Source: Thermoleophilia bacterium | GTDB lineage: Bacteria > Actinomycetota > Thermoleophilia > Gaiellales > Gaiellaceae | NCBI GenBank assembly: GCA_025934335.1 | Contig: JAICYG010000169.1 | Coordinates: 1 to 5,262, forward strand | DNA length: 5,262 bases | Direction of reading: 5' to 3' | Shown: one piece after another, positions 1 to 4,570 of the stretch | Position numbering within the stretch: the first letter of the stretch is position 1 | Layout: every line of letters begins with the position of its first letter | Notes under the pieces: model-generated | What the model was told of the DNA's origin: nothing | The model's input: the letters and a program-made list of their open reading frames with translations, nothing else | The model's database searches: none | Translations under genes and position numbers: made by a program

Positions 1-60
1 ACGGCGATCAGCAGGAATGCGTTCACGTGGTGCGCCGTTAGCACGCGAACAAGCTACCCG

Positions 61-65
61 GGAGG
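61..65 (+). promoter_or_regulatory. Shine-Dalgarno site fixing the bcp start
   Basis: GGAGG lies 5 bases before the GTG at 71. It favours that GTG over the in-frame ATG at 17, whose extra 18 residues look unlike the start of a Bcp protein. It is the clearest canonical ribosome binding site in the window; most other genes here lack one. Confidence 0.75.
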
Positions 66-70
66 ACGAC

Positions 71-529
71 GTGGTCGAAGAAGGAAAGCAAGCGCCCGAC
101 TTCACGCTGACGAGCGACCGCGGCGAGCCTGTCAGCCTCTCGGGCCTGCGCGGGAAGCCGGTCGTCCTCTACTTCTATCCCAAGGACGACACGCCCGGAT
201 GCACCACTCAGGCCTGCGGGCTCCGCGACGTCTACGGCGAGCTCGAGCGGGCCGGCGCGGTCGTGCTCGGTGTCTCGCCCGACAGCGAGCAGTCGCACGT
301 CAAGTTCCGCGAGAAGTACGGCCTGCCGTTCACGCTGCTCGCCGACACCGACCACGCCGTCGCCGAGCAGTACGGCGTCTGGGGCGAGAAGAAGTACATG
401 GGCCGCACGTACTTCGGCGTGCAGCGGACGACGTTCGTGATCGATGCGGACGGGACGGTGAAGCGCGTCTTCGAGAACGTGAAGCCGGCGACACACGCCG
501 CTGACGTGCTCGCCGCGCTAGCCGCCTAG
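71..529 (+). CDS. bcp: Thioredoxin-dependent peroxiredoxin, Bcp/PrxQ family
   Basis: This is a cytosolic thiol peroxidase that reduces H2O2 and organic hydroperoxides using thioredoxin-type donors. The 152-residue product has the usual family length. The N-terminal GKQAPDFTL opens the AhpC/TSA fold. The active-site segment FYPKDDTPGCT (residues 35-45) carries the peroxidatic Cys44, with Thr41 and Pro42 at the usual positions. Cys49 lies five residues later, the spacing of the resolving cysteine in E. coli-type Bcp, so an atypical 2-Cys mechanism is likely. Arg119, in VQRTTFVID, matches the conserved active-site arginine. The GTG start at 71 is chosen because of the GGAGG at 61-65 and family length; an in-frame ATG at 17 is less likely. 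The gene converges on the glutaredoxin gene, and the two coding ends overlap by 12 bases. Family assignment is secure; substrate preference is not visible. Confidence 0.95.
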   Translation: MVEEGKQAPDFTLTSDRGEPVSLSGLRGKPVVLYFYPKDDTPGCTTQACGLRDVYGELERAGAVVLGVSPDSEQSHVKFREKYGLPFTLLADTDHAVAEQYGVWGEKKYMGRTYFGVQRTTFVIDADGTVKRVFENVKPATHAADVLAALAA

Positions 530-532
530 CGC
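515..532. terminator. Hairpin shared by two convergent stop codons
   Basis: GCGCTAG (515-521) and CTAGCGC (526-532) form a perfect 7-bp inverted repeat around a 4-base CCGC loop. The right arm contains the bcp TAG stop (527-529). The left arm contains, on the minus strand, the glutaredoxin TAG stop (518-520). It could act as a bidirectional terminator or 3'-end stabiliser, but neither strand shows a clear T-tract, so intrinsic termination is uncertain. Confidence 0.5.
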
Positions 533-886
533 TACCGTCTTCTCGTCGCGCGACGAGGCGTAGTCGTCTCCGAGCTTCTCGCGCAGCGTCTGCGCGAGCT
601 CGCCGCTCTGCTCGAGCTCCTCGACGATGTCGGCGCCGCCCACGAGCTCGCCCTTCACGAACACCTGCGGGATCGTCGGCCACCCCGAGATCGCCGAAAG
701 CTCCTGACGGATCTGCGGGTCCGTCAGGACGTCGACCGCGGTCACCGGCGCGCCGGCCCGCCGCAGCGCCTGCAGCGCACGGTCGGAGTTGCCGCACATC
801 ACGAACGCCGGCGTGCCCTTCATGAAGAGCGTCACGTCCGAGCCCTCGATCACGTCCTTGATCCTGTCGCCGTAGCTCACGGTCAT
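518..886 (-). CDS. grxD: Monothiol glutaredoxin, Grx4 family (CGNS active site)
   Basis: The 122-residue product belongs to the Grx4/GrxD class, which binds glutathione-ligated [2Fe-2S] clusters, often with BolA, and works in Fe-S trafficking or iron sensing rather than as an oxidoreductase. MKGTP (residues 22-26) supplies the glutathione-contacting lysine. The single active-site Cys31 lies in CGNS, where the family usually has CGFS. WPTIPQVFVKGELVGG (69-84) is the family signature, with cis-Pro73. The later GG-C/S-D motif reads GGAD. The ATG at 886-884 overlaps the bolA TGA (ATGA) and follows a GAAGGGGGA purine run, indicating translational coupling. The C-terminus, after about residue 105, is charged and ends VALGG. 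The Phe-to-Asn change is the oddity. Fold and family are secure; Fe-S binding is inferred from the family and the bolA partner. Confidence 0.94.
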   Translation of the reverse strand: MTVSYGDRIKDVIEGSDVTLFMKGTPAFVMCGNSDRALQALRRAGAPVTAVDVLTDPQIRQELSAISGWPTIPQVFVKGELVGGADIVEELEQSGELAQTLREKLGDDYASSRDEKTVALGG

Positions 887-1113
887 TCCCCCTTCGTCTT
901 GATGCGCAGCTCGTGGATCGTCCCGTCGGCGAGCGGCGTCGCGAGCGCCTCGTAGACGCGGCGGTGCTGCTCCACGAGCGAGAGCCCGGAGAGCGACGGC
1001 GCGGTCACGACGACCTGGAAATGGTCGCCGCCGCCGGTGCGGTCGCGGACGTCGAGCTCGGTCGCGTCCGGGAACGCCCGCTCGAGCAGGTCGCGCAGTG
1101 GTTGCGTGCTCAC
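883..1113 (-). CDS. bolA: BolA family protein, glutaredoxin partner
   Basis: This small cytosolic protein has 76 residues, close to the typical BolA-like length. The GGGDHFQVVV segment (residues 27-36) matches the G-x-H-F-x-V core of the fold. LVEQHRRVYEAL (46-57) is the helix with the characteristic HR-x-VY pattern, and IHELRIKTK (66-74) is the C-terminal strand carrying the invariant histidine (His67). His31 is the likely second cluster-loop ligand. BolA proteins form [2Fe-2S]-bridged heterodimers with CGFS glutaredoxins, and a glutaredoxin gene follows directly with a 4-base overlap. The GTG at 1113 is chosen because the only earlier in-frame start falls inside the tRNA gene. GGAG sits only one base before this GTG, but a TACGAT -10 box lies six bases upstream, so a leaderless transcript is likely. 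Confidence 0.93.
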   Translation of the reverse strand: MSTQPLRDLLERAFPDATELDVRDRTGGGDHFQVVVTAPSLSGLSLVEQHRRVYEALATPLADGTIHELRIKTKGE

Positions 1114-1119
1114 GCTCCG

Positions 1120-1125
1120 ATCGTA
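1120..1125 (-). promoter_or_regulatory. Putative -10 box of the bolA-glutaredoxin operon
   Basis: On the minus strand TACGAT ends six bases before the bolA GTG. This spacing would place transcription initiation at or next to the start codon, the common leaderless arrangement in actinobacteria. No convincing -35 hexamer is seen; the position expected with a 17-base spacer reads CCAGTC. Confidence 0.5.
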
Positions 1126-1140
1126 GCGACCGCTGCCGGC

Positions 1141-1146
1141 TAGACT
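1141..1146 (+). promoter_or_regulatory. Putative -10 box of tRNA-Leu
   Basis: TAGACT lies ten bases before the mature 5' end of the tRNA, giving a very short 5' leader for RNase P to remove. It is back to back with the bolA -10 box; only 15 bases separate the two hexamers. No good -35 is visible. Confidence 0.5.
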
Positions 1147-1156
1147 GGGGTTCCGC

Positions 1157-1240
1157 GCGGATGTGGCGGAATTGGTAGACGCGCACGGTTCAGGTCCGTG
1201 TGCCCGCAAGGGCGTGGAGGTTCAAGTCCTCTCATCCGCA
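1157..1240 (+). tRNA. tRNA-Leu (anticodon CAG)
   Basis: This is an 84-base class II tRNA that reads CUG codons. The acceptor stem is GCGGATG (1157-1163) with CATCCGC (1233-1239), and A1240 is the discriminator base. The D-arm contains TGGCGGAATTGGTAGACGC, typical of bacterial tRNA-Leu. The anticodon stem is CACGG/CCGTG around the loop TTCAGGT, with CAG at 1191-1193. A long variable arm (GCCC-GCAA-GGGC, 1202-1213) is characteristic of Leu, Ser and Tyr tRNAs. The T stem GGAGG/CCTCT (one G-U pair) encloses TTCAAGT. The CCA end is not encoded. CUG should be a heavily used leucine codon in this genome. Confidence 0.97.
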
Positions 1241-1244
1241 TGCC

Positions 1245-1271
1245 CCGGCGCCTCACCGTCAGAGGCGTCGG
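1245..1271. terminator. Strong hairpin after tRNA-Leu, shared with convergent gene
   Basis: Bases 1245-1254 pair with 1262-1271 as a 10-bp stem with one G-U pair and a 7-base loop, starting five bases after the tRNA discriminator. It fits a terminator or processing stop for the tRNA transcript. The minus-strand TGA of the small membrane protein (1259-1261) lies in the loop, so the hairpin may serve both genes. There is no clear T-tract on either strand. Confidence 0.6.
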
Positions 1272-1453
1272 CGCACGGTTCTCGCGAGACTCGCGCCCAG
1301 GAGCAGCAGTGCGACGGTCATCGGCGTCCATTCGACGATGTGCAGGACGACGTCGCCACCGAAGAGCCGAGCCGCCAGCACGAGGACCGTGAGCACTCCG
1401 ACGAGCCACCACAGCAGGCGCCGTGCGAAGAGATGTCGCGGGCTGAGCGCCAT
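1259..1453 (-). CDS. Small two-helix membrane protein, hypothetical
   Basis: I do not recognise a family. The 64-residue product has a short basic N-terminus (Arg6, Arg11, Arg12), a first hydrophobic segment from about residue 13 to 31, a short loop containing GGD and VEW, a second hydrophobic segment around 43-57, and a basic tail RTVRRRL. The positive-inside rule predicts both ends in the cytoplasm and a short external loop. Length and topology loosely resemble small LapA/DUF1049-type proteins, but I see no diagnostic motif. ATG at 1453 is preferred; a TTG lies directly before it. No Shine-Dalgarno is seen, but TAGCGT ends eight bases upstream, suggesting a leaderless message. It converges on tRNA-Leu and diverges from the RsiG-like gene. 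Confidence 0.65.
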   Translation of the reverse strand: MALSPRHLFARRLLWWLVGVLTVLVLAARLFGGDVVLHIVEWTPMTVALLLLGASLARTVRRRL

Positions 1454-1461
1454 CAACGCGA

Positions 1462-1467
1462 ACGCTA
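1462..1467 (-). promoter_or_regulatory. Putative -10 box of the small membrane protein gene
   Basis: On the minus strand TAGCGT ends eight bases before the ATG and five before the adjoining TTG, fitting a leaderless start. Support is the TANNNT pattern, the spacing and the absence of a ribosome binding site. Confidence 0.35.
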
Positions 1468-1532
1468 TGCCCGGACGACGGGGTGTTCAGAGACTCGAAC
1501 GCCTCTGCGCGCGACGTGGAGGGAGACGGCGC

Positions 1533-1593
1533 TCGGCTCCGAACTGAGCGTGAGGCATCCGACGCTCACGCTCTTGGGGGAGCCGGATGCCTC
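1533..1593 (+). promoter_or_regulatory. Nested, mutually exclusive inverted repeats upstream of the RsiG-like gene
   Basis: The divergent intergenic stretch 1457-1697 holds no convincing gene, but three perfect stems overlap here. Stem A pairs 1546-1554 with 1565-1573 (9 bp). Stem C pairs 1534-1540 with 1579-1585 (7 bp) and encloses A with a symmetric 5x5 internal loop. Stem B pairs 1552-1561 with 1584-1593 (10 bp). B shares bases with both A and C, so only A+C or B can form. A smaller 6-bp hairpin follows (1610-1615 with 1626-1631). The arrangement fits a leader switch or attenuator, or a structured small RNA, but GC-rich DNA gives chance stems. I recognise no known riboswitch class. An alternative ATG (1587) with GGAG at 1579-1582 sits within the structure. 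Confidence 0.4.
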
Positions 1594-1697
1594 GCGGCGA
1601 CGGTGGCGGCAGCCGTCCTCTCCCCCGGCTGTCCGTCCCGTCGCCGCTTCTTGCGCCACGCGAAGGATTCGCCGCCGCACGGCCGAACACCGCGGCG

Positions 1698-1943
1698 ATG
1701 GCACATGAGGCACGCACCGACGTCGGCGCGCTCGCATCCGAGCTCGAGCAGCTCGTGCACGAGGAGCGCCAGCTGTCGTCCGTACGGCGCCGCCTGCACG
1801 AGCAGATCGACAACGGCTTCCCGAACGACGTGATCGTGCGACGCGAACGCGAGATCTCGGCCCAGCGCCGGGCGCTCCACCGGCGGATCGACAGCCTCCG
1901 CCACAGGCTCGGCCCCGGGCCGGGCCTTCGCCCGGCGCACTGA
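1698..1943 (+). CDS. rsiG: RsiG-like helical-hairpin protein, candidate c-di-GMP sensor and anti-sigma factor
   Basis: The 81-residue, highly charged product is predicted to be an antiparallel coiled coil: helix 1 about residues 9-38, a turn at NGFPND, helix 2 about 44-71, then a Pro/Gly-rich tail. Each helix carries E-x3-S-x2-R-x3-H-x3-D: Glu23, Ser27, Arg30, His34, Asp38 and Glu50, Ser54, Arg57, His61, Asp65. In Streptomyces RsiG, which sequesters sigma-WhiG when loaded with c-di-GMP, the twin motifs are E-x3-S-x2-R-x3-Q-x3-D. Here Gln is His in both copies with all other spacing intact. The role is therefore inferred: c-di-GMP-responsive control of a WhiG/FliA-type sigma factor, which is not in this window. 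ATG 1698 is preferred because third-position GC falls from about 90% inside the gene to about 73% in the in-frame extension back to ATG 1587, although that ATG has a GGAG site. A secreted protease gene follows within about 25 bases. Confidence 0.82.
   Translation: MAHEARTDVGALASELEQLVHEERQLSSVRRRLHEQIDNGFPNDVIVRREREISAQRRALHRRIDSLRHRLGPGPGLRPAH
1764..1895 (+). repeat. Internal duplication: two copies of the c-di-GMP-type motif helix
   Basis: Codons 23-39 (1764-1814) and 50-66 (1845-1895) encode two 17-residue units 27 residues apart, identical at 9 of 17 positions with the pattern E-R-x-[LI]-S-x2-RR-x-LH-x2-ID. The two units fall on opposite arms of the predicted helical hairpin, as in the two-motif form of RsiG. 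Confidence 0.85.
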
Positions 1944-1951
1944 GCCGCGGC

Positions 1952-1957
1952 TACGAT
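1952..1957 (+). promoter_or_regulatory. Putative -10 box of the S8 protease gene
   Basis: TACGAT, identical to the bolA -10 box, lies just after the RsiG-like stop codon and ends nine bases before the proposed CTG start. It would let the protease be transcribed separately and almost leaderless. No -35 is visible, and the box overlaps the out-of-frame ATG at 1956, so support is limited. Confidence 0.3.
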
Positions 1958-1966
1958 GCGCGCGCC

Positions 1967-4312
1967 CTGACTCGCCTCGCCTCGATCGTCGTCGCGGCCG
2001 CGATCGCCGCTGTCGTCCTGCCCGGGGCCGGATCGGGCCGCGCCCCATCGGACGCCACCACCGAGGTCGTCGTCACGCTCGCGGGGCCGCCGCTCTCCGC
2101 GTTCGGCCGATCGCTCTCCTCGGCGCGCCACCTCTCGTACCTGCAGACGATCGACGCGCAGCAGGCGGCGGCCACCGAACGGATCGAGTCGATGCTCCCG
2201 TCCGCACGCGTGCGCTGGCACTACCGGCTCGTCGCGAACGGGCTCGCGGTCGTGCTCCCGCGCAACGAGGTCGCCGCCCTCGCGAAGGTGCCCGGAGTCG
2301 CCGAGGTGTGGCCGAACGTGCGTTACCACTCGCTGGCGACACCGATTCCCGGTCCGACGCAGATCGGCGCCGACAAGCTCTGGGCAGGCGGCTCGCTCGG
2401 CGACGGGATGAAGATCGGGATCATCGACGACGGCGTCGACGCCGCCCACCCGTACTTCGACCCGAGCGCCTTCCAGTACCCGCCGGGGTTCCCGAAGGGG
2501 CAGACGAAGTACACGACGCCCAAGGTGATCGTGCAACGCGCGTTCGCACCCCCGTCGCCGTCGTGGAAGTACGCGTCGCTCCCGTTCGACCCGACGGAGT
2601 CGTTCCACGCGACGCACGTCGCCGGCATCGCCGCGGGCGATCGAGGCATCGTCGCGCGCGGCAGCGTCCTCTCGGGCGTCGCGCCCGACGCGTACATCGG
2701 CAACTACAAGGCGCTGACCATCCCGACCCCCGGCTTCGGGCTGGACGGGAACAGCGCGGAGATCGTGGCCGCCATCGAGGCCGCCGTCGCCGACGGCATG
2801 GACGTGATCAACCTCTCGCTCGGGGAGCCGGAGGTCGAGCCGTCGCGCGACCTCGTTGTCAAGGCGATCCAGGGCGCCGTTGCCGCCGGCGTCGTCCCCG
2901 TGATCGCGGCGGGGAACGACTTCGGCGACTTCGGCCACGGCTCCGTCTCGTCGCCGGCGAACGCCCCGGACGCGATCACGGTCGCCGCGGTCAGCGCGCG
3001 TGGCATCGTTGCCGACTTCTCGTCGGCCGGCCCCACGCCGGTCTCGCTGCAGATGAAGCCGGACGTCTCCGCGCCGGGGGTCGACGTGCTCTCGTCATTG
3101 CCGGCGAGCCAGGGCGGTCCGTGGGGGACGCTGAGCGGAACGAGCATGGCGACGCCGCACGTGGCCGGCGCCGCAGCGCTCCTCCGGGAGCGCCACCCGA
3201 CGTGGACGGTTGCCCAGCTCAAGTCGGCGCTCGTGCAGACCGGCGACGCGGTGCACCTCGAGAGCGGCGCCGAGGCCGCGGCGACCCGCGAGGGCGGCGG
3301 CCTCGTCGACCTCCCCCGCGCCGACAACCCGCTGCTCTTCGCCTCGCCGACCGGCCTCTCGTTCGGCGCGCTCGCACCGGGGGCGGTCGTCAGCCGCACG
3401 GTCACGCTGACGGACGCCGGCGGCGGTGGGGGCACGTGGACCGCCGCCGTCGTGCTGCAGTCCGGCATCGGAGCCGTCACGGTGCCGCCGACGATCGCCG
3501 TGCCCGGCACACTCGACATCACGGCGACGGGCGCAACGGCCACGGGCGAGGAAACGGGGTTCGTCGTGCTGACACGCGGCACCGACGTACGCCGCATCCC
3601 GTTCTGGTTCCTGACGACGGCGCCGAAGCTCGCCGGCGAGCCCAAGCTCCCGCTCACGAAGCCCGGTATTCACAGCGGCACGACCGTCGGCGCGCCCGCG
3701 CTCGTCACGCGCTACCGCTATCCGACGAGCGGCGACGAGGCGTACCCGGGGCCCGAGCGCGCCTTTCGCTTCCGCCTTCCCGCGGGCGCCGCGAACGCGG
3801 GTGTCGTCGTTCTCAGCGGCCGCGTCGCGCCGCACATCACCTTCGACGGGTCGGAGGACCGGCTCGCCGGCTACACCGCGCTGCCGCTCGACCTGAACCC
3901 GTACCGGAAGAGCTACGGGACGCGCCGGCGGATCGCCGGGGTCGTGCTCCCCGCCGGCGGCATCTACGACGCGGTCTTCGACGCGGTCGGCCGTCCGGGG
4001 CCGTTCACGTTCCGCTACTGGGTGAACGACGTCACGCCGCCGCGACTGCGCGTACGGTCGACCCGAGGCGGGATCGTCGTGGCCGCCGGCGATGCAGGCT
4101 CCGGCGTCGACCCCCTCTCGATCACTGCGACGCTCGACGGCAAGGCGGTCGTCGCGCGCTACGCCGACGGAAGGATCACGATCCGCGCCGCGAAGGGCCG
4201 CCACCGGCTCGTGCTCCTGGTGGCCGACCACCAGGAGACGAAGAACATGGAGGACGTCGCGCGCATCCTCCCGAACACGTCGACGCTGAAGACGACGTTG
4301 AGGGTGCGCTAA
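1967..4312 (+). CDS. Secreted subtilisin-like serine protease (peptidase S8) with I9-type propeptide
   Basis: This is an exported endopeptidase of about 781 residues. Residues 1-26 form a signal peptide (n-region TR, hydrophobic core IVVAAAIAAVVL). Residues about 32-120 resemble an inhibitor I9 propeptide, starting TTEVVVTL and ending near VAEVWPNVRYH. The catalytic domain carries Asp154 (IIDDGVD, with DDG where DTG/DSG is usual), His217 (HATHVAG), the oxyanion Asn317 (AAGN) and Ser393 (SGTSMATPHVAG). After about residue 450 come beta-sandwich segments: an Fn3-like stretch beginning SFGALAPG, a middle domain, and a C-terminal Ig-like domain after VTPPRLRVR. No ATG, GTG or TTG occurs in frame between the preceding in-frame stop and 2192, and starting at 2192 would cut the propeptide in half and remove the signal peptide. 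I therefore propose CTG 1967. A single-base loss after the ATG at 1956 is the main alternative. The gene converges on 4309-4539 with overlapping stops. Confidence 0.9.
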   Translation: MTRLASIVVAAAIAAVVLPGAGSGRAPSDATTEVVVTLAGPPLSAFGRSLSSARHLSYLQTIDAQQAAATERIESMLPSARVRWHYRLVANGLAVVLPRNEVAALAKVPGVAEVWPNVRYHSLATPIPGPTQIGADKLWAGGSLGDGMKIGIIDDGVDAAHPYFDPSAFQYPPGFPKGQTKYTTPKVIVQRAFAPPSPSWKYASLPFDPTESFHATHVAGIAAGDRGIVARGSVLSGVAPDAYIGNYKALTIPTPGFGLDGNSAEIVAAIEAAVADGMDVINLSLGEPEVEPSRDLVVKAIQGAVAAGVVPVIAAGNDFGDFGHGSVSSPANAPDAITVAAVSARGIVADFSSAGPTPVSLQMKPDVSAPGVDVLSSLPASQGGPWGTLSGTSMATPHVAGAAALLRERHPTWTVAQLKSALVQTGDAVHLESGAEAAATREGGGLVDLPRADNPLLFASPTGLSFGALAPGAVVSRTVTLTDAGGGGGTWTAAVVLQSGIGAVTVPPTIAVPGTLDITATGATATGEETGFVVLTRGTDVRRIPFWFLTTAPKLAGEPKLPLTKPGIHSGTTVGAPALVTRYRYPTSGDEAYPGPERAFRFRLPAGAANAGVVVLSGRVAPHITFDGSEDRLAGYTALPLDLNPYRKSYGTRRRIAGVVLPAGGIYDAVFDAVGRPGPFTFRYWVNDVTPPRLRVRSTRGGIVVAAGDAGSGVDPLSITATLDGKAVVARYADGRITIRAAKGRHRLVLLVADHQETKNMEDVARILPNTSTLKTTLRVR

Positions 4313-4539
4313 TCGCGGCGTTTCGCGCGCGGATCGTACGTCGGCAGTTTCGCGAGGTCGCGCTCGACCGAGCGCTGGAACTCCTCGGGGTCGTGCTCCG
4401 GCTCGACCACACGCAGATGACGCTTCGGCGGACGGCGACGGCGCAGGGGCATGCTCCGCCCCTTCGCGAGGCGCGGCCATTCCGCCGCCGCGAGCAGCAC
4501 CACCGCGGCCGCGAGCAGCACAAGCCCGAACACGCTCAC
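4309..4539 (-). CDS. Single-pass membrane protein with basic cytoplasmic tail, hypothetical
   Basis: I recognise no family. The 76-residue product begins with a membrane helix (about residues 3-19, SVFGLVLLAAAVVLLAAAE), uncleaved in appearance. A strongly basic stretch follows (RRRRPPKRHLR, 33-43), then an acidic-to-amphipathic tail with HDPEEFQRSVERDL and ending YDPRAKRRD. The tail should be cytoplasmic. Third positions are G/C-rich and the protein has the usual TM-plus-basic layout, supporting real coding. The GTG at 4539 is chosen because TATCCT ends six bases upstream, a leaderless geometry identical to bolA; another GTG lies two codons later. The TAG stop overlaps the protease TAA stop, and the gene diverges from the GerMN lipoprotein with 39 bases between starts. 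Confidence 0.68.
   Translation of the reverse strand: MSVFGLVLLAAAVVLLAAAEWPRLAKGRSMPLRRRRPPKRHLRVVEPEHDPEEFQRSVERDLAKLPTYDPRAKRRD
4487..4521 (-). repeat. 14-bp direct repeat within the membrane-helix codons
   Basis: GCCGCGAGCAGCAC occurs at 4487-4500 and again at 4508-4521, a period of 21 bases or seven codons. Read on the minus strand it encodes the repeated VLLAAA of the transmembrane helix. It may reflect slippage expansion or simply low-complexity composition. Confidence 0.6.
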
Positions 4540-4545
4540 GCCCCA

Positions 4546-4551
4546 AGGATA
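4546..4551 (-). promoter_or_regulatory. Putative -10 box of the 76-residue membrane protein gene
   Basis: On the minus strand TATCCT ends six bases before the GTG start, the same spacing as in bolA. No Shine-Dalgarno is present, supporting a leaderless transcript. No good -35 is seen. Confidence 0.5.
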
Positions 4552-4564
4552 GTCACCCGCCCGC

Positions 4565-4570
4565 GAGAAT
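4565..4570 (+). promoter_or_regulatory. Putative -10 box of the GerMN lipoprotein gene
   Basis: GAGAAT matches TATAAT at four positions, including the key A2 and T6, and ends eight bases before the GTG start. It lies in a 39-base divergent gap whose other promoter is at 4546-4551, leaving little room for separate -35 regions or operators. Confidence 0.35.

Noticed and set aside
1..41. Possible ends of neighbouring genes: minus-strand GTG at 26 reading N-A-F-L-L-I-A, or a plus-strand frame ending at TAG 39-41
   Set aside because: Too short to judge. The minus-strand peptide looks like a membrane-protein start but has no ribosome binding site, and nothing distinguishes the two options.
1114..1209. 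N-terminal extension of BolA on the minus strand
   Set aside because: The upstream start lies inside the tRNA-Leu gene and the added residues do not resemble BolA.
1484..1510. T-arm-like GTTCGAGTC on the minus strand suggesting a second tRNA
   Set aside because: The flanking bases do not form a 5-bp T stem around a 7-base loop, and no acceptor or anticodon arm can be drawn.
1587..1697. N-terminal extension of the RsiG-like protein from ATG 1587
   Set aside because: It has a GGAG site, but third-position GC is lower, the residues are Pro/Arg/Gly-rich without structure, and the DNA is occupied by inverted repeats. Kept only as an alternative start.
1487..2938. Long minus-strand open frame opposite the RsiG-like and protease genes
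   Set aside because: Arg/Asp-rich antisense shadow with no recognisable motif, while the plus strand carries clear conserved domains.
3095..4546. Long minus-strand open frame opposite the protease C-terminal half
   Set aside because: Composition is that of an antisense shadow, and it runs through the real convergent gene at 4309-4539 in a different frame.
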